The notes below the pieces were generated by a model. The model was given only the letters and a program-made list of their open reading frames with translations. It was not told where the DNA came from and ran no database searches. A stretch of 64,000 nucleotides of DNA from positions 682,001-746,000 of the forward strand of contig NW_027490167.1 in assembly GCF_050948175.1 (NCBI RefSeq), read 5' to 3'. The position numbers and the translations under genes were made by a program. Source of the DNA: Xylocopa sonorina (taxonomy: Eukaryota > Arthropoda > Insecta > Hymenoptera > Apidae). Below are positions 8,213-22,461 of this stretch, piece after piece; the stretch's first letter is position 1; each line of letters begins with the position of its first letter.

Positions 8213-11200
8213 ATACTTCCTCGCTAGGAAATAGCGTTTGCAGATGTCTACGTATCGTAGCAATAGCCTTCTAATGCTTCTTAAAACGCGATATCGCATC
8301 TCATTTCTATGTTTCATGGTAACATATGATATGATTTGCGAAGTGTCATGTATTCCTCGCCTACACTTCAAATGAATGTAAATGCGACACTTCCTTGTTA
8401 GGAAATAGCGTCTGCAGATGTCTAGGTACCGTAGCAATAGAGTTCTTATAATTCTTAAAACGCGATATCGCATCTCATTTCTATGTTTCATGGTAAGATA
8501 CAATATGATTTGCGAAGTGTTATGTATTCCTCGACTACACATCCAATGAATGTAAATGCGACACTTCCTTGCAAGGAAATAGCGTTTGCAGATGTCTACC
8601 TATCGTAGCAGTAGAGTTCTAATGCTTCTTAAAACGCGATATCGCATCTCATTTCTATGTTTCATGGTAAGATATTATATGATTTGCGAAGTGTTATGTA
8701 TTCCTCGTCTACACTTCAAATGAATGTAAATGCGACACTTCCTTGCAAGGAAATAGCGTTTGCAGATGTCTACGTATCGTAGCAATAGAGTTCAAATGCT
8801 TCTTAAAACGAGATATTGGATCTCATATCTATGTTTCATGATAAGATATAATATTCATTGCGAAGTGTTATACATTCCTCGTCTACGATTCAAATGAAAG
8901 TAAATGCGACACTTCCTTGAAGGAAATAGCGTTTGCAGATGTCTACGTATCGTAGCAATAGCCTTCCAATGCTTCTTAAAACGCGATATCGCATCTCATT
9001 TCTATGTTTCATGGTAAGATATAATATTCATTGCGAAGTGTTATGCATTCCTCGTCTACGATTCAAATGAAAGTAAATGCGACACTTCCTTGCAAGGAAA
9101 TAGCGTTTGCAGATGTCTACGTATCGTAGCAATAGAGTTCATATGATTCTTAAAACGCGATATCGCATCTCATTTCTATGTTTCATGGTAAGATACAATA
9201 TGATTTGCGAAGTGTTATGTATTCCTCGACTACACATCAAATGAATGTAAATGCGAAACTTCCTTGCAAGGAAATAGCGTTTGCAGATGTCTACCTATCG
9301 TAGCAGTAGAGTTCTAATGCTTCTTAAAACGCGATATCGCATCTCATTTCTATGTTTCATTGTAAGATATTATATGATTTGCGAAGTGTTATGTATTCCT
9401 CGTCTACAATTCAAATGAATGTAAATGCGACACTTCCTTGCAAGGAAATAGCGTTTGCAGATGTCTACGTATCGTAGCAATAGAGTTCAAATGCTTCTTA
9501 AAACGAGATATTGGATCTCATATCTATGTTTCATGATAAGATATAATATTCATTGCGAAGTGTTATACATTCCTCGTCTACGATTCAAATGAAAGTAAAT
9601 GCGACACTTCCTTGAAGGAAATAGCGTTTGCAGATGTCTACGTATCGTAGCAATAGAGTTCATATGATTCTTAAAATGCGATATCGCATCTCATTTCTAT
9701 GTTTCATGGTAAGATATAACATGATTTGCGAAGTGTTATGTATTCCTCGTCCACACTTCAAATGAATGTGAATGCTATACTTCCTCGCTAGGAAATAGCG
9801 TTTGCATATGTCTACGTATCGTAGCAATAGCCTTCTAATGCTTCTTAAAACGCGATATCGCATCTCATTTCTATGTTTCATGGTAAGATATGATATGATT
9901 TGCGAAGTGTCATGTATTCCTCGCCTACACTTCAAATGAATGTAAATGCGACACTTCCTTGTTAGGAAATAGCGTCTGCAGATGTCTAGGTATCGTAGCA
10001 ATAGAGTTCTTATAATTCTTAAAACGCGATATCGCATCTCATTTCTATGTTTCATGGTAAGATACAATATGATTTGCGAAGTGTTATGTATTCCTCGACT
10101 ACACATCAAATGAATGTAAATGCGACACTTCCTTGCAAGGAAATAGCGTTTGCAGATGTCTACCTATCGTAGCAGTAGAGTTCTAATGCTTCTTAAAACG
10201 CGATATCGCATCTCATTTCTATGTTTCATGGTAAGATATTATATGATTTGCGAAGTGTTATGTATTCCTCGTCTACACTTCAAATGAATGTAAATGCGAC
10301 ACTTCCTTGCAAGGAAATAGCGTTTGCAGATGTCTACGTATCGTAGCAATAGAGTTCAAATGCTTCTTAAAACGAGATATTGGATCTCATATCTATGTTT
10401 CATGATAAGATATAATATTCATTGCGAAGTGTTATACACTCCTCGTCTACGATTCAAATGAAAGTAAATGCGACACTTCCTTGAAGGAAATAGCGTTTGC
10501 AGATGTCTACGTATCGTAGCAATAGCCTTCCAATGCTTCTTAAAACGCGATATCGCATCTCATTTCTATGTTTCATGGTAAGATATGATATGATTTGCGA
10601 AGTGTCATGTATTCCTCGTCTACACTTCAAATGAATGTAAATGCGACACTTCCTTGTTAGGAAATAGCGACTGCAGATGTCTACGTATCGTAGCAATAGA
10701 TATCTAATGCTTCTTATAACGCGATCTCGCATCTCATTTCTATGTTTCATGGTAAGATACAATATGATTTGCGAAGTGTTATGTATTCCTCGTCTACACT
10801 TCAAATGAATGTGAATGCGACACTTCCTCGCTAGGAAATAGCGTTTGCAGATATCTACGTATCGTAGCAATAGAGTTCTTATGATTCTTAAAACGCGATA
10901 TCGCATCTCATTTCTATGTTTCATGGTAAGATATAATATGATTTTCGAAGTGTTATGTACTCCTCGTCTACACTTCAAATGAATGTAAATGCGACACTTC
11001 CTTGAAAGGAAATAGCGTCTGCAGATGTCCAACTATCGTAGCAGTAGAGTTCTAATGCTTTTTAAAACTCGATATCGCATCTCATTTCCATGCTTCATGG
11101 TAAGATATAATATGATTTACGAAGTGTGTGTATTCCACGTCTACACTTCAAAGGAATGTAAATGCGACACTTCCTTGCACAGAAATAGCGTTTGCAGATG

Positions 11201-14200
11201 TCTACGTATCGTAGCAATAGATTTCAAATGCTTCTTAAAACGCGATATCGCATCTCATTTCTGTTTCATGGTAAGATATAATATGATTTGCGAAGTGTTA
11301 TGTATTCCTCGTCTACACTTCATATGAATGTAAATGTGACACTTCCTTGCAAGGAAATAGCGTTTGCATGTGTCTACCTGTCGTAGCAATAGTGTTCTAA
11401 TGCTTCTTAAAACGCGATATCGCATCCCATTTCTATGTTTCATGGTAAGATATAATATGATTTGCGAAGTGTCATGTATTCCTCGTCTACACTTCAAATG
11501 AATGTAAATGCGACACTTCCTTGCTAGGAAATAGCGTCTGCAGATGTCTAGGTATCGTAGCAATAGTGTTCTAATGCTTCTTAAAACGCGATATCGCATC
11601 CCATTTCTATGTTTCATGGTAAGATATAATATGATTTGCGAAGTGTCATGTATTCCTCGTCTACACTTCAAATGAATGTAAATGCGACACTTCATTTGCT
11701 AGGAAATAGCGTCTGCAGATGTCTAGGTATCGTATCAGTATAGTTCAAATGCTTCTTAAAACGAGATATTGCATCTCATATCGATGTTTAATGATAAGAT
11801 ATAATATTCATTGCGAAGTGTTATACATTCCTCGTCTACGATTCAAATGAATGTAAATGCGACACTACCTTGCAAGGAAATAGCGTTTGCAGATGTCTAC
11901 GTATCGTAGCAATAGAGTTCTTATGATTCTTAAAACGCGATATCGCATCTCATTTCTATGTTTCATGGTAAGATATAATATGATTTGCAAAGTGTCATGT
12001 ATTCCTCGTCTACACTTCAAGTGAATGTAAATGCGACACTTCCTTGCAAGGAAATAGCGATTGCAGATGTATACCTATCGTAGCAATAGAAATCTAATGC
12101 TTCTTAAAACGCGATATCGCATCTCATTTATATGTTTCATGGTAAGATATAATATGATTTGCGAGGTGTCATGTATTCCTCGTCTACACTTCAGATGAAT
12201 GTAAATGCGACACTTCCTTGCTAGGAAATAGCGTCTGCAGATGTCTAGGTATCGTAGCAATAGTGTTCTAATGCTTCTTAAAACGCGATATCGCATCCCA
12301 TTTCTACGTTTCATGGTAAGATATAATATGATTTGCGAAGTGTCATGTATTCCTCGTCTACACTTCAAATGAATGTAAATGCGAAACTTCATTTGCTAGG
12401 AAATAGCGTCTGCAGATGTCTAGGTATCGTATCAATATAGTTCAAATGCTTCTTAAAACGAGATATTGCATCTCATATCGATGTTTAATGATAAGATATA
12501 ATATTCATTGCGAAGTGTTATGCATTCCTCGTCTACGATTCAAATGAATGTAAATGCGACACTACCTTGCAAGGAAATAGCGTTTGCAGATGTCTACGTA
12601 TCGTAGCAATAGAGTTCTTATGATTCTTAAAACGCGATATCGCATCTCATTTCTATGTTTCATGGTAAGATATAATATGATGTGCGAAGTGTCATGTATT
12701 CCTCGTCTACACTTCAGGTGAATGTAAATGCGACACTTCCTTGCAAGGAAATAGCGATTGCAGATGTATACCTATCGTAGCAATAGAAATCTAATGCTTC
12801 TTAAAACGAGATATTGGATCTCATATCTATGTTTCATGATAAGATATAATATTCATTGCGAAGTGTTATACATTCCTCGTCTACGATTCAAATGAAAGTA
12901 AATGCGACACTTCCTTGAAGGAAATAGCGTTTGCAGATGTCTACGTATCGTAGCAATAGAGTTCATATGATTCTTAAAACGCGATATCGCATCTCATTTC
13001 TATGTTTCATGGTAAGATATAATATGATTTTCGAAGTGTTATGTACTCCTCGTCTACACTTCAAATGAATGTAAATGCGACACTTCCTTGAAAGGAAATA
13101 GCGTCTGCAGATGTCCAACTATCGTAGCAGTAGAGTTCTAATGCTTTTTAAAACTCGATATCGCATCTCATTTCCATGCTTCATGGTAAGATATAATATG
13201 ATTTACGAAGTGTGTGTATTCCACGTCTACACTTCAAAGGAATGTAAATGCGACACTTCCTTGCTAGGAAATAGCGTTTGCAGATGTCTACGTATCGTAG
13301 CAATAGATTTCAAATGCTTCTTAAAACGCGATATCGCATCTCATTTCTGTTTCATGGTAAGATATAATATGATTTGCGAAGTGTTATGTATTCCTCGTCT
13401 ACACATCATATGAATGTAAATGTGACACTTCCTTGCAAGGAAATAGCGTTTGCATGTGTCTACCTGTCGTAGCAATAGTGTTCTAATGCTTCTTAAAACG
13501 CGATATCGCATCCCATTTCTATGTTTCATGGTAAGATATAATATGATTTGCGAAGTGTCATGTATTCCTCGTCTACACTTCAAATGAATGTAAATGCGAC
13601 ACTTCCTTGCTAGGAAATAGCGTCTGCAGATGTCTAGGTATCGTAGCAATAGTGTTCTAATGCTTCTTAAAACGCGATATCGCATCTCATTTCTATGTTT
13701 CATGGTAAGATATAACATGATTTGCGAAGTGTTATGTATTCCTCGTCCACACTTCAAATGAATGTGAATGCTATACTTCCTCGCTAGGAAATAGCGTTTG
13801 CAGATGTCTACGTATCGTAGCAATAGCCTTCTAATGCTTCTTAAAACGCGATATCGCATCTCATTTCTATGTTTCATGGTAAGATATGATATGATTTGCG
13901 AAGTGTCATGTATTCCTCGCCTACACTTCAAATGAATGTAAATGCGACACTTCCTTGTTAGGAAATAGCGTCTGCAGATGTCTAGGTATCGTAGCAATAG
14001 AGTTCTTATAATTCTTAAAACGCGATATCGCATCTCATTTCTATGTTTCATGGTAAGATACAATATGATTTGCGAAGTGTTATGTATTCCTCGACTACAC
14101 ATCAAATGAATGTAAATGCGACACTTCCTTGCAAGGAAATAGCGTTTGCAGATGTCTACCTATCGTAGCAGTAGAGTTCTAATGCTTCTTAAAACGCGAT

Positions 14201-16063
14201 ATCGCATCTCATTTCTATGTTTCATGGTAAGATATTATATGATTTGCGAAGTGTTATGTATTCCTCGTCTACACTTCAAATGAATGTAAATGCGACACTT
14301 CCTTGCAAGGAAATAGCGTTTGCAGATGTCTACGTATCGTAGCAATAGAGTTCAAATGCTTCTTAAAACGAGATATTGGATCTCATATCTATGTTTCATG
14401 ATAAGATATAATATTCATTGCGAAGTGTTATACACTCCTCGTCTACGATTCAAATGAAGGTAAATGCGACACTTCCTTGAAGGAAATAGCGTTTGCAGAT
14501 GTCTACGTATCGTAGCAATAGCCTTCCAATGCTTCTTAAAACGCGATATCGCATCTCATTTCTATGTTTCATGGTAAGATATGATATGATTTGCGAAGTG
14601 TCATGTATTCCTCGTCTACACTTCAAATGAATGTAAATGCGACACTTCCTTGTTAGGAAATAGCGTCTGCAGATGTCTAGGTACCGTAGCAATAGAGTTC
14701 TTATAATTCTTAAAACGCGATATCGCATCTCATTTCTATGTTTCATGGTAAGATACAATATGATTTGCGAAGTGTTATGTATTCCTCGACTACACATCAA
14801 ATGAATGTAAATGCGACACTTCCTTGCAAGGAAATAGCGTTTGCAGATGTCTACCTATCGTAGCAGTAGAGTTCTAATGCTTCTTAAAACGCGATATCGC
14901 ATCTCATTTCTATGTTTCATGGTAAGATATTATATGATTTGCGAAGTGTTATGTATTCCTCGTCTACACTTCAAATGAATGTAAATGCGACACTTCCTTG
15001 CAAGGAAATAGCGTTTGCAGATGTCTACGTATCGCAGCAATAGAGTTCAAATGCTTCTTAAAACGAGATATTGGATCTCATATCTATGTTTCATGATAAG
15101 ATATAATATTCATTGCGAAGTGTTATACATTCCTCGTCTACGATTCAAATGAAAGTAAATGCGACACTTCCTTGAAGGAAATAGCGTTTGCAGATGTCTA
15201 CGTATCGTAGCAATAGCCTTCCAATGCTTCTTAAAACGCGATATCGCATCTCATTTCTATGTTTCATGGTAAGATATGATATGATTTGCGAAGTGTCATG
15301 TATTCCTCGTCTACACTTCAAATGAATGTAAATGCGGCACTTCCTTGTTAGGAAATAGCGTCTGCAGATATCTACCTATCGTAGCAGTAGAGTTCTAATG
15401 CTTCTTAAAACGCGATATCGCATCTCATTTCTATGTTTCATGGTAAGATATAATATGATTTGCGAAGTGTTATGTATTCCTCGTCTACACTTCAAATGAA
15501 TGTAAATGCGACACTTCCTCGCTAGGAAATTGCGTTTGCAGATGTCTACGTATCGTAGCAATAGAGTCCTAATGCTTCTTAAAAAGCGATATCGCATCTC
15601 ATTTCTATGTTTCATGGTGAGATATAATATTCATTGCGAAGTGTTATGCATTCCTCGTCTACGATTCAAATGAAAGTAAATGCGACATTTCCTTGCAAGG
15701 AAATAGCGTTTGCAGATGTCTACGTATCGTAGCAATAGAGTTCATATGATTCTTAAAACGCGATATCGCATCTCATTTCTATGTTTCATGGTAAGATATA
15801 ACATGATTTGCGAAGTGTTATGTATTCCTCGTCCACACTTCAAATGAATGTGAATGCGATACTTCCTCGCTAGGAAATAGCGTTTGGAGATATCTACGTA
15901 TCGTAGCAATAGAGTTCTTATGATTCTTAAAACGCGATATCGCATCTCATTTCTATGTTTCATGGTAAGATATAATATGATTTTCGAAGTGTTATGTACT
16001 CCTCGTCTACACTTCAAATGAATGTAAATGCGACACTTCCTTGAAAGGAAATAGCGTCTGCAG

Positions 16064-19000
16064 ATGTCCAACTATCGTAGCAGTAGAGTTCTAATGCTTT
16101 TTAAAACTCGATATCGCATCTCATTTCCATGCTTCATGGTAAGATATAATATGATTTACGAAGTGTGTGTATTCCACGTCTACACTTCAGAGGAATGTAA
16201 ATGCGACACTTCCTTGCACAGAAATAGCGTTTGCAGATGTCTACGTATCGTAGCAATAGATTTCAAATGCTTCTTAAAACGCGATATCGCATCTCATTTC
16301 TGTTTCATGGTAAGATATAATATGATTTGCGAAGTGTTATGTATTCCTCGTCTACACTTCATATGAATGTAAATGTGACACTTCCTTGCAAGGAAATAGC
16401 GTTTGCATGTGTCTACCTGTCGTAGCAATAGTGTTCTAATGCTTCTTAAAACGCGATATCGCATCCCATTTCTATGTTTCATGGTAAGATATAATATGAT
16501 TTGCGAAGTGTCATGTATTCCTCGTCTACACTTCAAATGAATGTAAATGCGACACTTCCTTGCTAGGAAATAGCGTCTGCAGATGTCTAGGTATCGTAGC
16601 AATAGTGTTCTAATGCTTCTTAAAACGCGATATCGCATCCCATTTCTATGTTTCATGGTAAGATATAATATGATTTGCGAAGTGTCATGTATTCCTCGTC
16701 TACACTTCAAATGAATGTAAATGCGACACTTCATTTGCTAGGAAATAGCGTCTGCAGATGTCTAGGTATCGTATCAATATAGTTCAAATGCTTCTTAAAA
16801 CGAGATATTGCATCTCATATCGATGTTTAATGATAAGATATAATATTCATTGCGAAGTGTTATGCATTCCTCGTCTACGATTCAAATGAATGTAAATGCG
16901 ACACTACCTTGCAAGGAAATAGCGTTTGCAGATGTCTACGTATCGTAGCAATAGAGTTCTTATGATTCTTAAAACGCGATATCGCATCTCATTTCTATGT
17001 TTCATGGTAAGATATAATATGATTTGCGAAGTGTCATGTATTCCTCGTCTACACCTCAAGTGAATGTAAATGCGACACTTCCTTGCAAGGAAATAGCGAT
17101 TGCAGATGTATACCTATCGTAGCAATAGAAATCTAATGCTTCTTAAAACGCGATATCGCATCTCATTTATATGTTTCATGGTAAGATATAATATGATTTG
17201 CGAGGTGTCATGTATTCCTCGTCTACACTTCAGATGAATGTAAATGCGACACTTCCTTGCTAGGAAATAGCGTCTGCAGATGTCTAGGTATCGTAGCAAT
17301 AGTGTTCTAATGCTTCTTAAAACGCGATATCGCATCCCATTTCTACGTTTCATGGTAAGATATAATATGATTTGCGAAGTGTCATGTATTCCTCGTCTAC
17401 ACTTCAAATGAATGTAAATGCGAAACTTCATTTGCTAGGAAATAGCGTCTGCAGATGTCTAGGTATCGTATCAATATAGTTCAAATGCTACTTAAAACGA
17501 GATATTGCATCTCATATCGATGTTTAATGATAAGATATAATATTCATTGCGAAGTGTTATGCATTCCTCGTCTACGATTCAAATGAATGTAAATGCGACA
17601 CTACCTTGCAAGGAAATAGCGTTTGCAGATGTCTACGTATCGTAGCAATAGAGTTCTTATGATTCTTAAAACGCGATATCGCATCTCATTTCTATGTTTC
17701 ATGGTAAGATATAATATGATGTGCGAAGTGTCATGTATTCCTCGTCTACACTTCAAGTGAATGTAAATGCGACACTTCCTTGCAAGGAAATAGCGATTGC
17801 AGATGTATACCTATCGTAGCAATAGAAATCTAATGCTTCTTAAAACGCGATATCGCATCTCATTTATATGTTTCATGGTAAGATATAATATGATTTGCGA
17901 AGTGTCATGTATTCCTCGTCTACACTTCAAATGAATGTAAATGCGAAACTTCATTTGCTAGGAAATAGCGTCTGCAGATGTCTAGGTATCGTATCAATAT
18001 AGTTCAAATGCTTCTTAAAACGAGATATTGCATCTCATATCGATGTTTAATGATAAGATATAATATTCATTGCGAAGTGTTATGCATTCCTCGTCTGCGA
18101 TTCAAATGAATGTAAATGCGACACTACCTTGCAAGGGAATAGCGTTTGCAGATGTCTACGTATCGTAGCAATAGATATCTAATGCTTCGTAAAACGCGAT
18201 CTCGCATCTCATTTCTATGTTTCATGGTAAGATACAATATGATTTGCGAAGTGTTATGTATTCCTCGTCTACGCTTCAAATGAATGTGAATGCGACACTT
18301 CCTCGCTAGGAAATAGCGTTTGCAGATGTCTACGAATCGTAGCCATAGAAATCTAATGCTTCTTAAAACGCGATATCGCATCTCATTTATATGTTTCATG
18401 GTAAGATATAATATGATTTGCGAAGTGTCATGTATTCCTCGTTTACACTTCAAATGAATGTAAATGCTACACTTCCTTGCTAGGAAATAGCGTCTGCAGA
18501 TGTCTAGGTATCGTAGCAATAGTGTTCTAATGCTTCTTAAAACGCGATATCGCATCACATTTCTATGTTACATGGTAAGATATAATATGATTTGCGAAGT
18601 GTCATGTATTCCTCGTTTACACTTCAAATGAATGTAAATGCGACACTTCATTTGCTAGGAAATAGCGTCTGCAGATGTCTAGGTATCGTATCAATAGAGT
18701 TCAAATGCTTCTTAAAACGAGATATTGCATCTCATATCTATGTTTAATGATAAGATATAATATTCATTGCGAAGTGTTATGTATTCCTCGTCTACACTTT
18801 TTATGAATGTAAAAGCGACACTTCCTTGCAAGGAAATAGCGTTTGCAGATTTCTACGTACCGTAGCAATAGAGTTCTTATGATTCTCAAAACGCGATATC
18901 GCATCTCACTTCTATGTTTCATGGTAAGATACAATATGATTTGCGAAGTGTTATGTATTCCTCGACTACACATCAAATGAATGTAAATGCGACACTTCCT

Positions 19001-21967
19001 TGCAAGGAAATAGCGTTTGCAGATGTCTACCTATCGTAGCAGTAGAGTTCTAATGCTTCTTAAAACGCGATATCGCATCTCATTTCTATGTTTCATGGTA
19101 AGATATTATATGATTTGCGAAGTGTTATGTATTCCTCGTCTACACTTCAAATGAATGTAAATGCGACACTTCCTTGCAAGGAAATAGCGTTTGCAGATGT
19201 CTACGTATCGCAGCAATAGAGTTCAAATGCTTCTTAAAACGAGATATTGGATCTCATATCTATGTTTCATGATAAGATATAATATTCATTGCGAAGTGTT
19301 ATACATTCCTCGTCTACGATTCAAATGAAAGTAAGTGGGACACTTCCTTGAAGGAAATAGCGTTTGCAGATGTCTACGTATCGTAGCAATAGCCTTCCAA
19401 TGCTTCTTAAAACGCGATATCGCATCTCATTTCTATGTTTCATGGTAAGATATGATATGATTTGCGAAGTGTCATGTATTCCTCGTCTACACTTCAAATG
19501 AATGTAAATGCGGCACTTCCTTGTTAGGAAATAGCGTCTGCAGATATCTACCTATCGTAGCAGTAGAGTTCTAATGCTTCTTAAAACGCGATATCGCATC
19601 TCATTTCTATGTTTCATGGTAAGATATAATATGATTTGCGAAATGTTATGTATTCCTCGTCTACATTTCAAGTGAATGTAAATGCGACACTTCCTTGCAA
19701 GGAAATAGCGTTTGCCGATGTCTACGTATCGAAGCAATAGATTTCTAATGCTTCTTAAAACGCGATATCGCATCTCATTTCTGTGTTTCATGGTAAGATA
19801 TAATATGATTTACGAAGTGTTACGTATTCCTCGTCTACACTTCAAATGAATGTAAATGCGATACTTCCTTGCTAGGAAATAGCGTCTGCAGATGTCTAGG
19901 TATCGTAGCGATAGAGTTCTAATGCTTCTTAAAACGCGATATCGCACCTCATTTCTATGTCTCATGGTAAGATATAATATGATTTACGAAGTGTTATGTA
20001 TTCCTCGTCTACACTTCAAATGAATGTAAATGCGACACTTCCTTGCTAGGAAATAGCGTCTGCAGATGTCTAGGTATCGTAGCAATAGAATTCTAATGCT
20101 TCTTAAAAAGCGATATCGCATCTCATTTCTATGTTTCATGGTAAGATATAATATTCATTGCGAAGTGTTATGCATTCCTCGTCTACGATTCAAATGAAAG
20201 TAAATGCGACATTTCCTTGCAAGGAAATAGCGTTTGCAGATGTCTACGTATCGTAGCAATAGAGTTCATATGATTCTTAAAACGCGATATCGCATCTCAT
20301 TTCTATGTTTCATGGTAAGATATAACATGATTTGCGAAGTGTTATGTATTCCTCGTCCACACTTCAAATGAATGTGAATGCGATACTTCCTCGCTAGGAA
20401 ATAGCGTTTGGAGATATCTACGTATCGTAGCAATAGCCATCTAATGCTACTTAAAACGCGATATCGCACCTCATTTCTATGTTTCATGGTAAGATATGAT
20501 ATGATTTGCGAAGTGTCATGTATTCCTCGTCTACACTTCAAATGAATATAAATGCGACCCTTCCTTGTTAGGAAATAGCGTCTGCAGATGTCTAGGTATC
20601 GTAGCAATAGAGTTCTAATGCTCCTTATAACGCGATATCGCATCTCATTTCTACGTTTCATGGTAAGATGTAATATGATTTGCGAAGTGTTATGTGTTCC
20701 TCGTCTACACTTCACATGAATGTTAATGCGACACTTCCTTGCAAGGAAATAGCGTTTGCAGATGTCTACGTATCGTAGCAATAGATATCTAATGCTTCTT
20801 AAAACGCGATCTCGCATCTCATTTCTATGTTTCATGGTAAGATACAATATGATTTGCGAAGTGTTATGTATTCCTCGTCTACACTTCAAATGAATGTGAA
20901 TGCGACACTTCCTCGCTAGGAAATAGCGTTTGCGGATATCTACGTATCGTAGCAATAGAGTTCTTATGATTCTTAAAACGCGATATCGCATCTCATTTCT
21001 ATGTTTCATGGTAAGATATAATATGATTTTCGAAGTGTTATGTACTCCTCGTCTACACTTCAAATGAATGTAAATGCGACACTTCCTTGAAAGGAAATAG
21101 CGTCTGCAGATGTCCAACTATCGTAGCAGTAGAGTTCTAATGCTTTTTAAAACTCGATATCGCATCTCATTTCCATGCTTCATGGTAAGATATAATATGA
21201 TTTACGAAGTGTGTGTATTCCACGTCTACACTTCAGAGGAATGTAAATGCGACACTTCCTTGCACAGAAATAGCGTTTGCAGATGTCTACGTATCGTAGC
21301 AATAGATTTCAAATGCTTCTTAAAACGCGATATCGCATCTCATTTCTGTTTCATGGTAAGATATAATATGATTTGCGAAGTGTTATGTATTCCTCGTCTA
21401 CACTTCATATGAATGCAAATGTGACACTTCCTTGCAAGGAAATAGCGTTTGCATGTGTCTACCTGTCGTAGCAATAGTGTTCTAATGCTTCTTAAAACGC
21501 GATATCGCATCCCATTTCTATGTTTCATGGTAAGATATAATATGATTTGCGAAGTGTCATGTATTCCTCGTCTACACTTCAAATGAATGTAAATGCGACA
21601 CTTCCTTGCTAGGAAATAGCGTCTGCAGATGTCTAGGTATCGTAGCAATAGTGTTCTAATGCTTCTTAAAACGCGATATCGCATCCCATTTCTATGTTTC
21701 ATGGTAAGATATAATATGATTTGCGAAGTGTCATGTATTCCTCGTCTACACTTCAAATGAATGTAAATGCGACACTTCATTTGCTAGGAAATAGCGTCTG
21801 CAGATGTCTAGGTATCGTATCAATATAGTTCAAATGCTTCTTAAAACGAGATATTGCATCTCATATCGATGTTTAATGATAAGATATAATATTCATTGCG
21901 AAGTGTTATGCATTCCTCGTCTACGATTCAAATGAATGTAAATGCGACACTACCTTGCAAGGAAATA
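16064..21967. repeat. repeat of a ~5.04-kb satellite superblock
   Basis: Sequence from about 16064 matches that from 11025 (offset 5039 bp) through at least 17540, including rare variants such as the shortened CATTTCTGTTTCATGG and the inserted CTTCATTTGCTAGG. Sequence from 21110 matches 16064 at offset 5046, exactly 29 monomers, and continues across the A1 insertion into 30851 onward. Confidence 0.8.
21964..21967 (+). repeat. target site duplication AATA (left of A1)
   Basis: AATA at 21964-21967 is repeated at 30847-30850. Excising A1 and one copy gives GGAAATAGCGTTTGC, the normal monomer, at the position predicted from the upstream superblock (16921/16922 plus 5046). Confidence 0.92.
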
Positions 21968-22372
21968 TGTGACGTCAGGCGCACCGCCTGCCACCCTCTG
22001 GCGCCAACCAGCATCCGCAGCATCCGCAACCGGGACACCGCTCTCCCGCCAGCACCTGTATCAGCATCCCCCGTACACGGGCCGCACGACGATTCGACGC
22101 CCCGAGACGAGGAGACAACGCTACGAGGATGAGGAATACCTCCCCGCGTACGAATCCCGATCACCTGCGATCACACAACCGTACGCTTACTTTTCATACA
22201 CGCGATTCTAGATTAAGCACTCTACACGAATCATGTACATACACAACCCAACACACACCTAAATATAAGCAGATATTTGTACAATCATAATTTCTAAGTC
22301 GTATAGAATATAAGCTGCGATGCGTGCCCGCGCGCACTCGACGCTCGCGGCTCACGCTGAACGCGAGCCGCA

Positions 22373-22461
22373 CCCCACTCCGAGTGGCCGCCCCACTCCG
22401 ATCGTACGCCCCACTCACGGGGCCCAGCGACTCGCGCGCCACGCAACCCGAGGAGGTCGCG
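22373..22461 (+). promoter_or_regulatory. 18-bp CCCCACTC triplicate plus CCGAGGAGGTCGCG box (A1 5' LTR)
   Basis: CCCCACTC occurs at 22373, 22391 and 22409, spaced exactly 18 bp, followed by CCGAGGAGGTCGCG at 22448-22461. The 14-mer is identical in families B and C. Likely a transcriptional control region, by position and conservation only. Confidence 0.55.

Larger units (their letters stand above)
8213..21967. repeat. 174-bp satellite array, block 2 (about 79 monomers)
   Basis: This is the longest satellite block. Consensus landmarks of the monomer, numbering GCGAAG as 1, are the palindromes TTCCTTGCAAGGAA (54-67) and GCGATATCGC (125-134), the hairpin CTACG-TAT-CGTAG (85-97), and GAAGTGT (3-9) facing ACACTTC (26-32 and 50-56). 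Higher-order structure is plain. Segments at 11025, 16064 and 21110 are near-identical, with spacings 5039 and 5046 bp (29 monomers), and a shorter relative lies at 13111. The five-monomer unit of block 1 recurs at 8.2-10.5 kb and 13.7-15.3 kb. No host gene is seen. Confidence 0.97.

Noticed and set aside
13341..14105. A 254-codon minus-strand ORF in the satellite (and similar ones across all blocks)
   Set aside because: It is four copies of the 58-codon satellite period with no start context, no domain and sequence drift typical of satellite variants.
3212..21967. CRISPR-like repeat array
   Set aside because: Repeats are contiguous 174-bp monomers with no unique spacers; this is satellite DNA.
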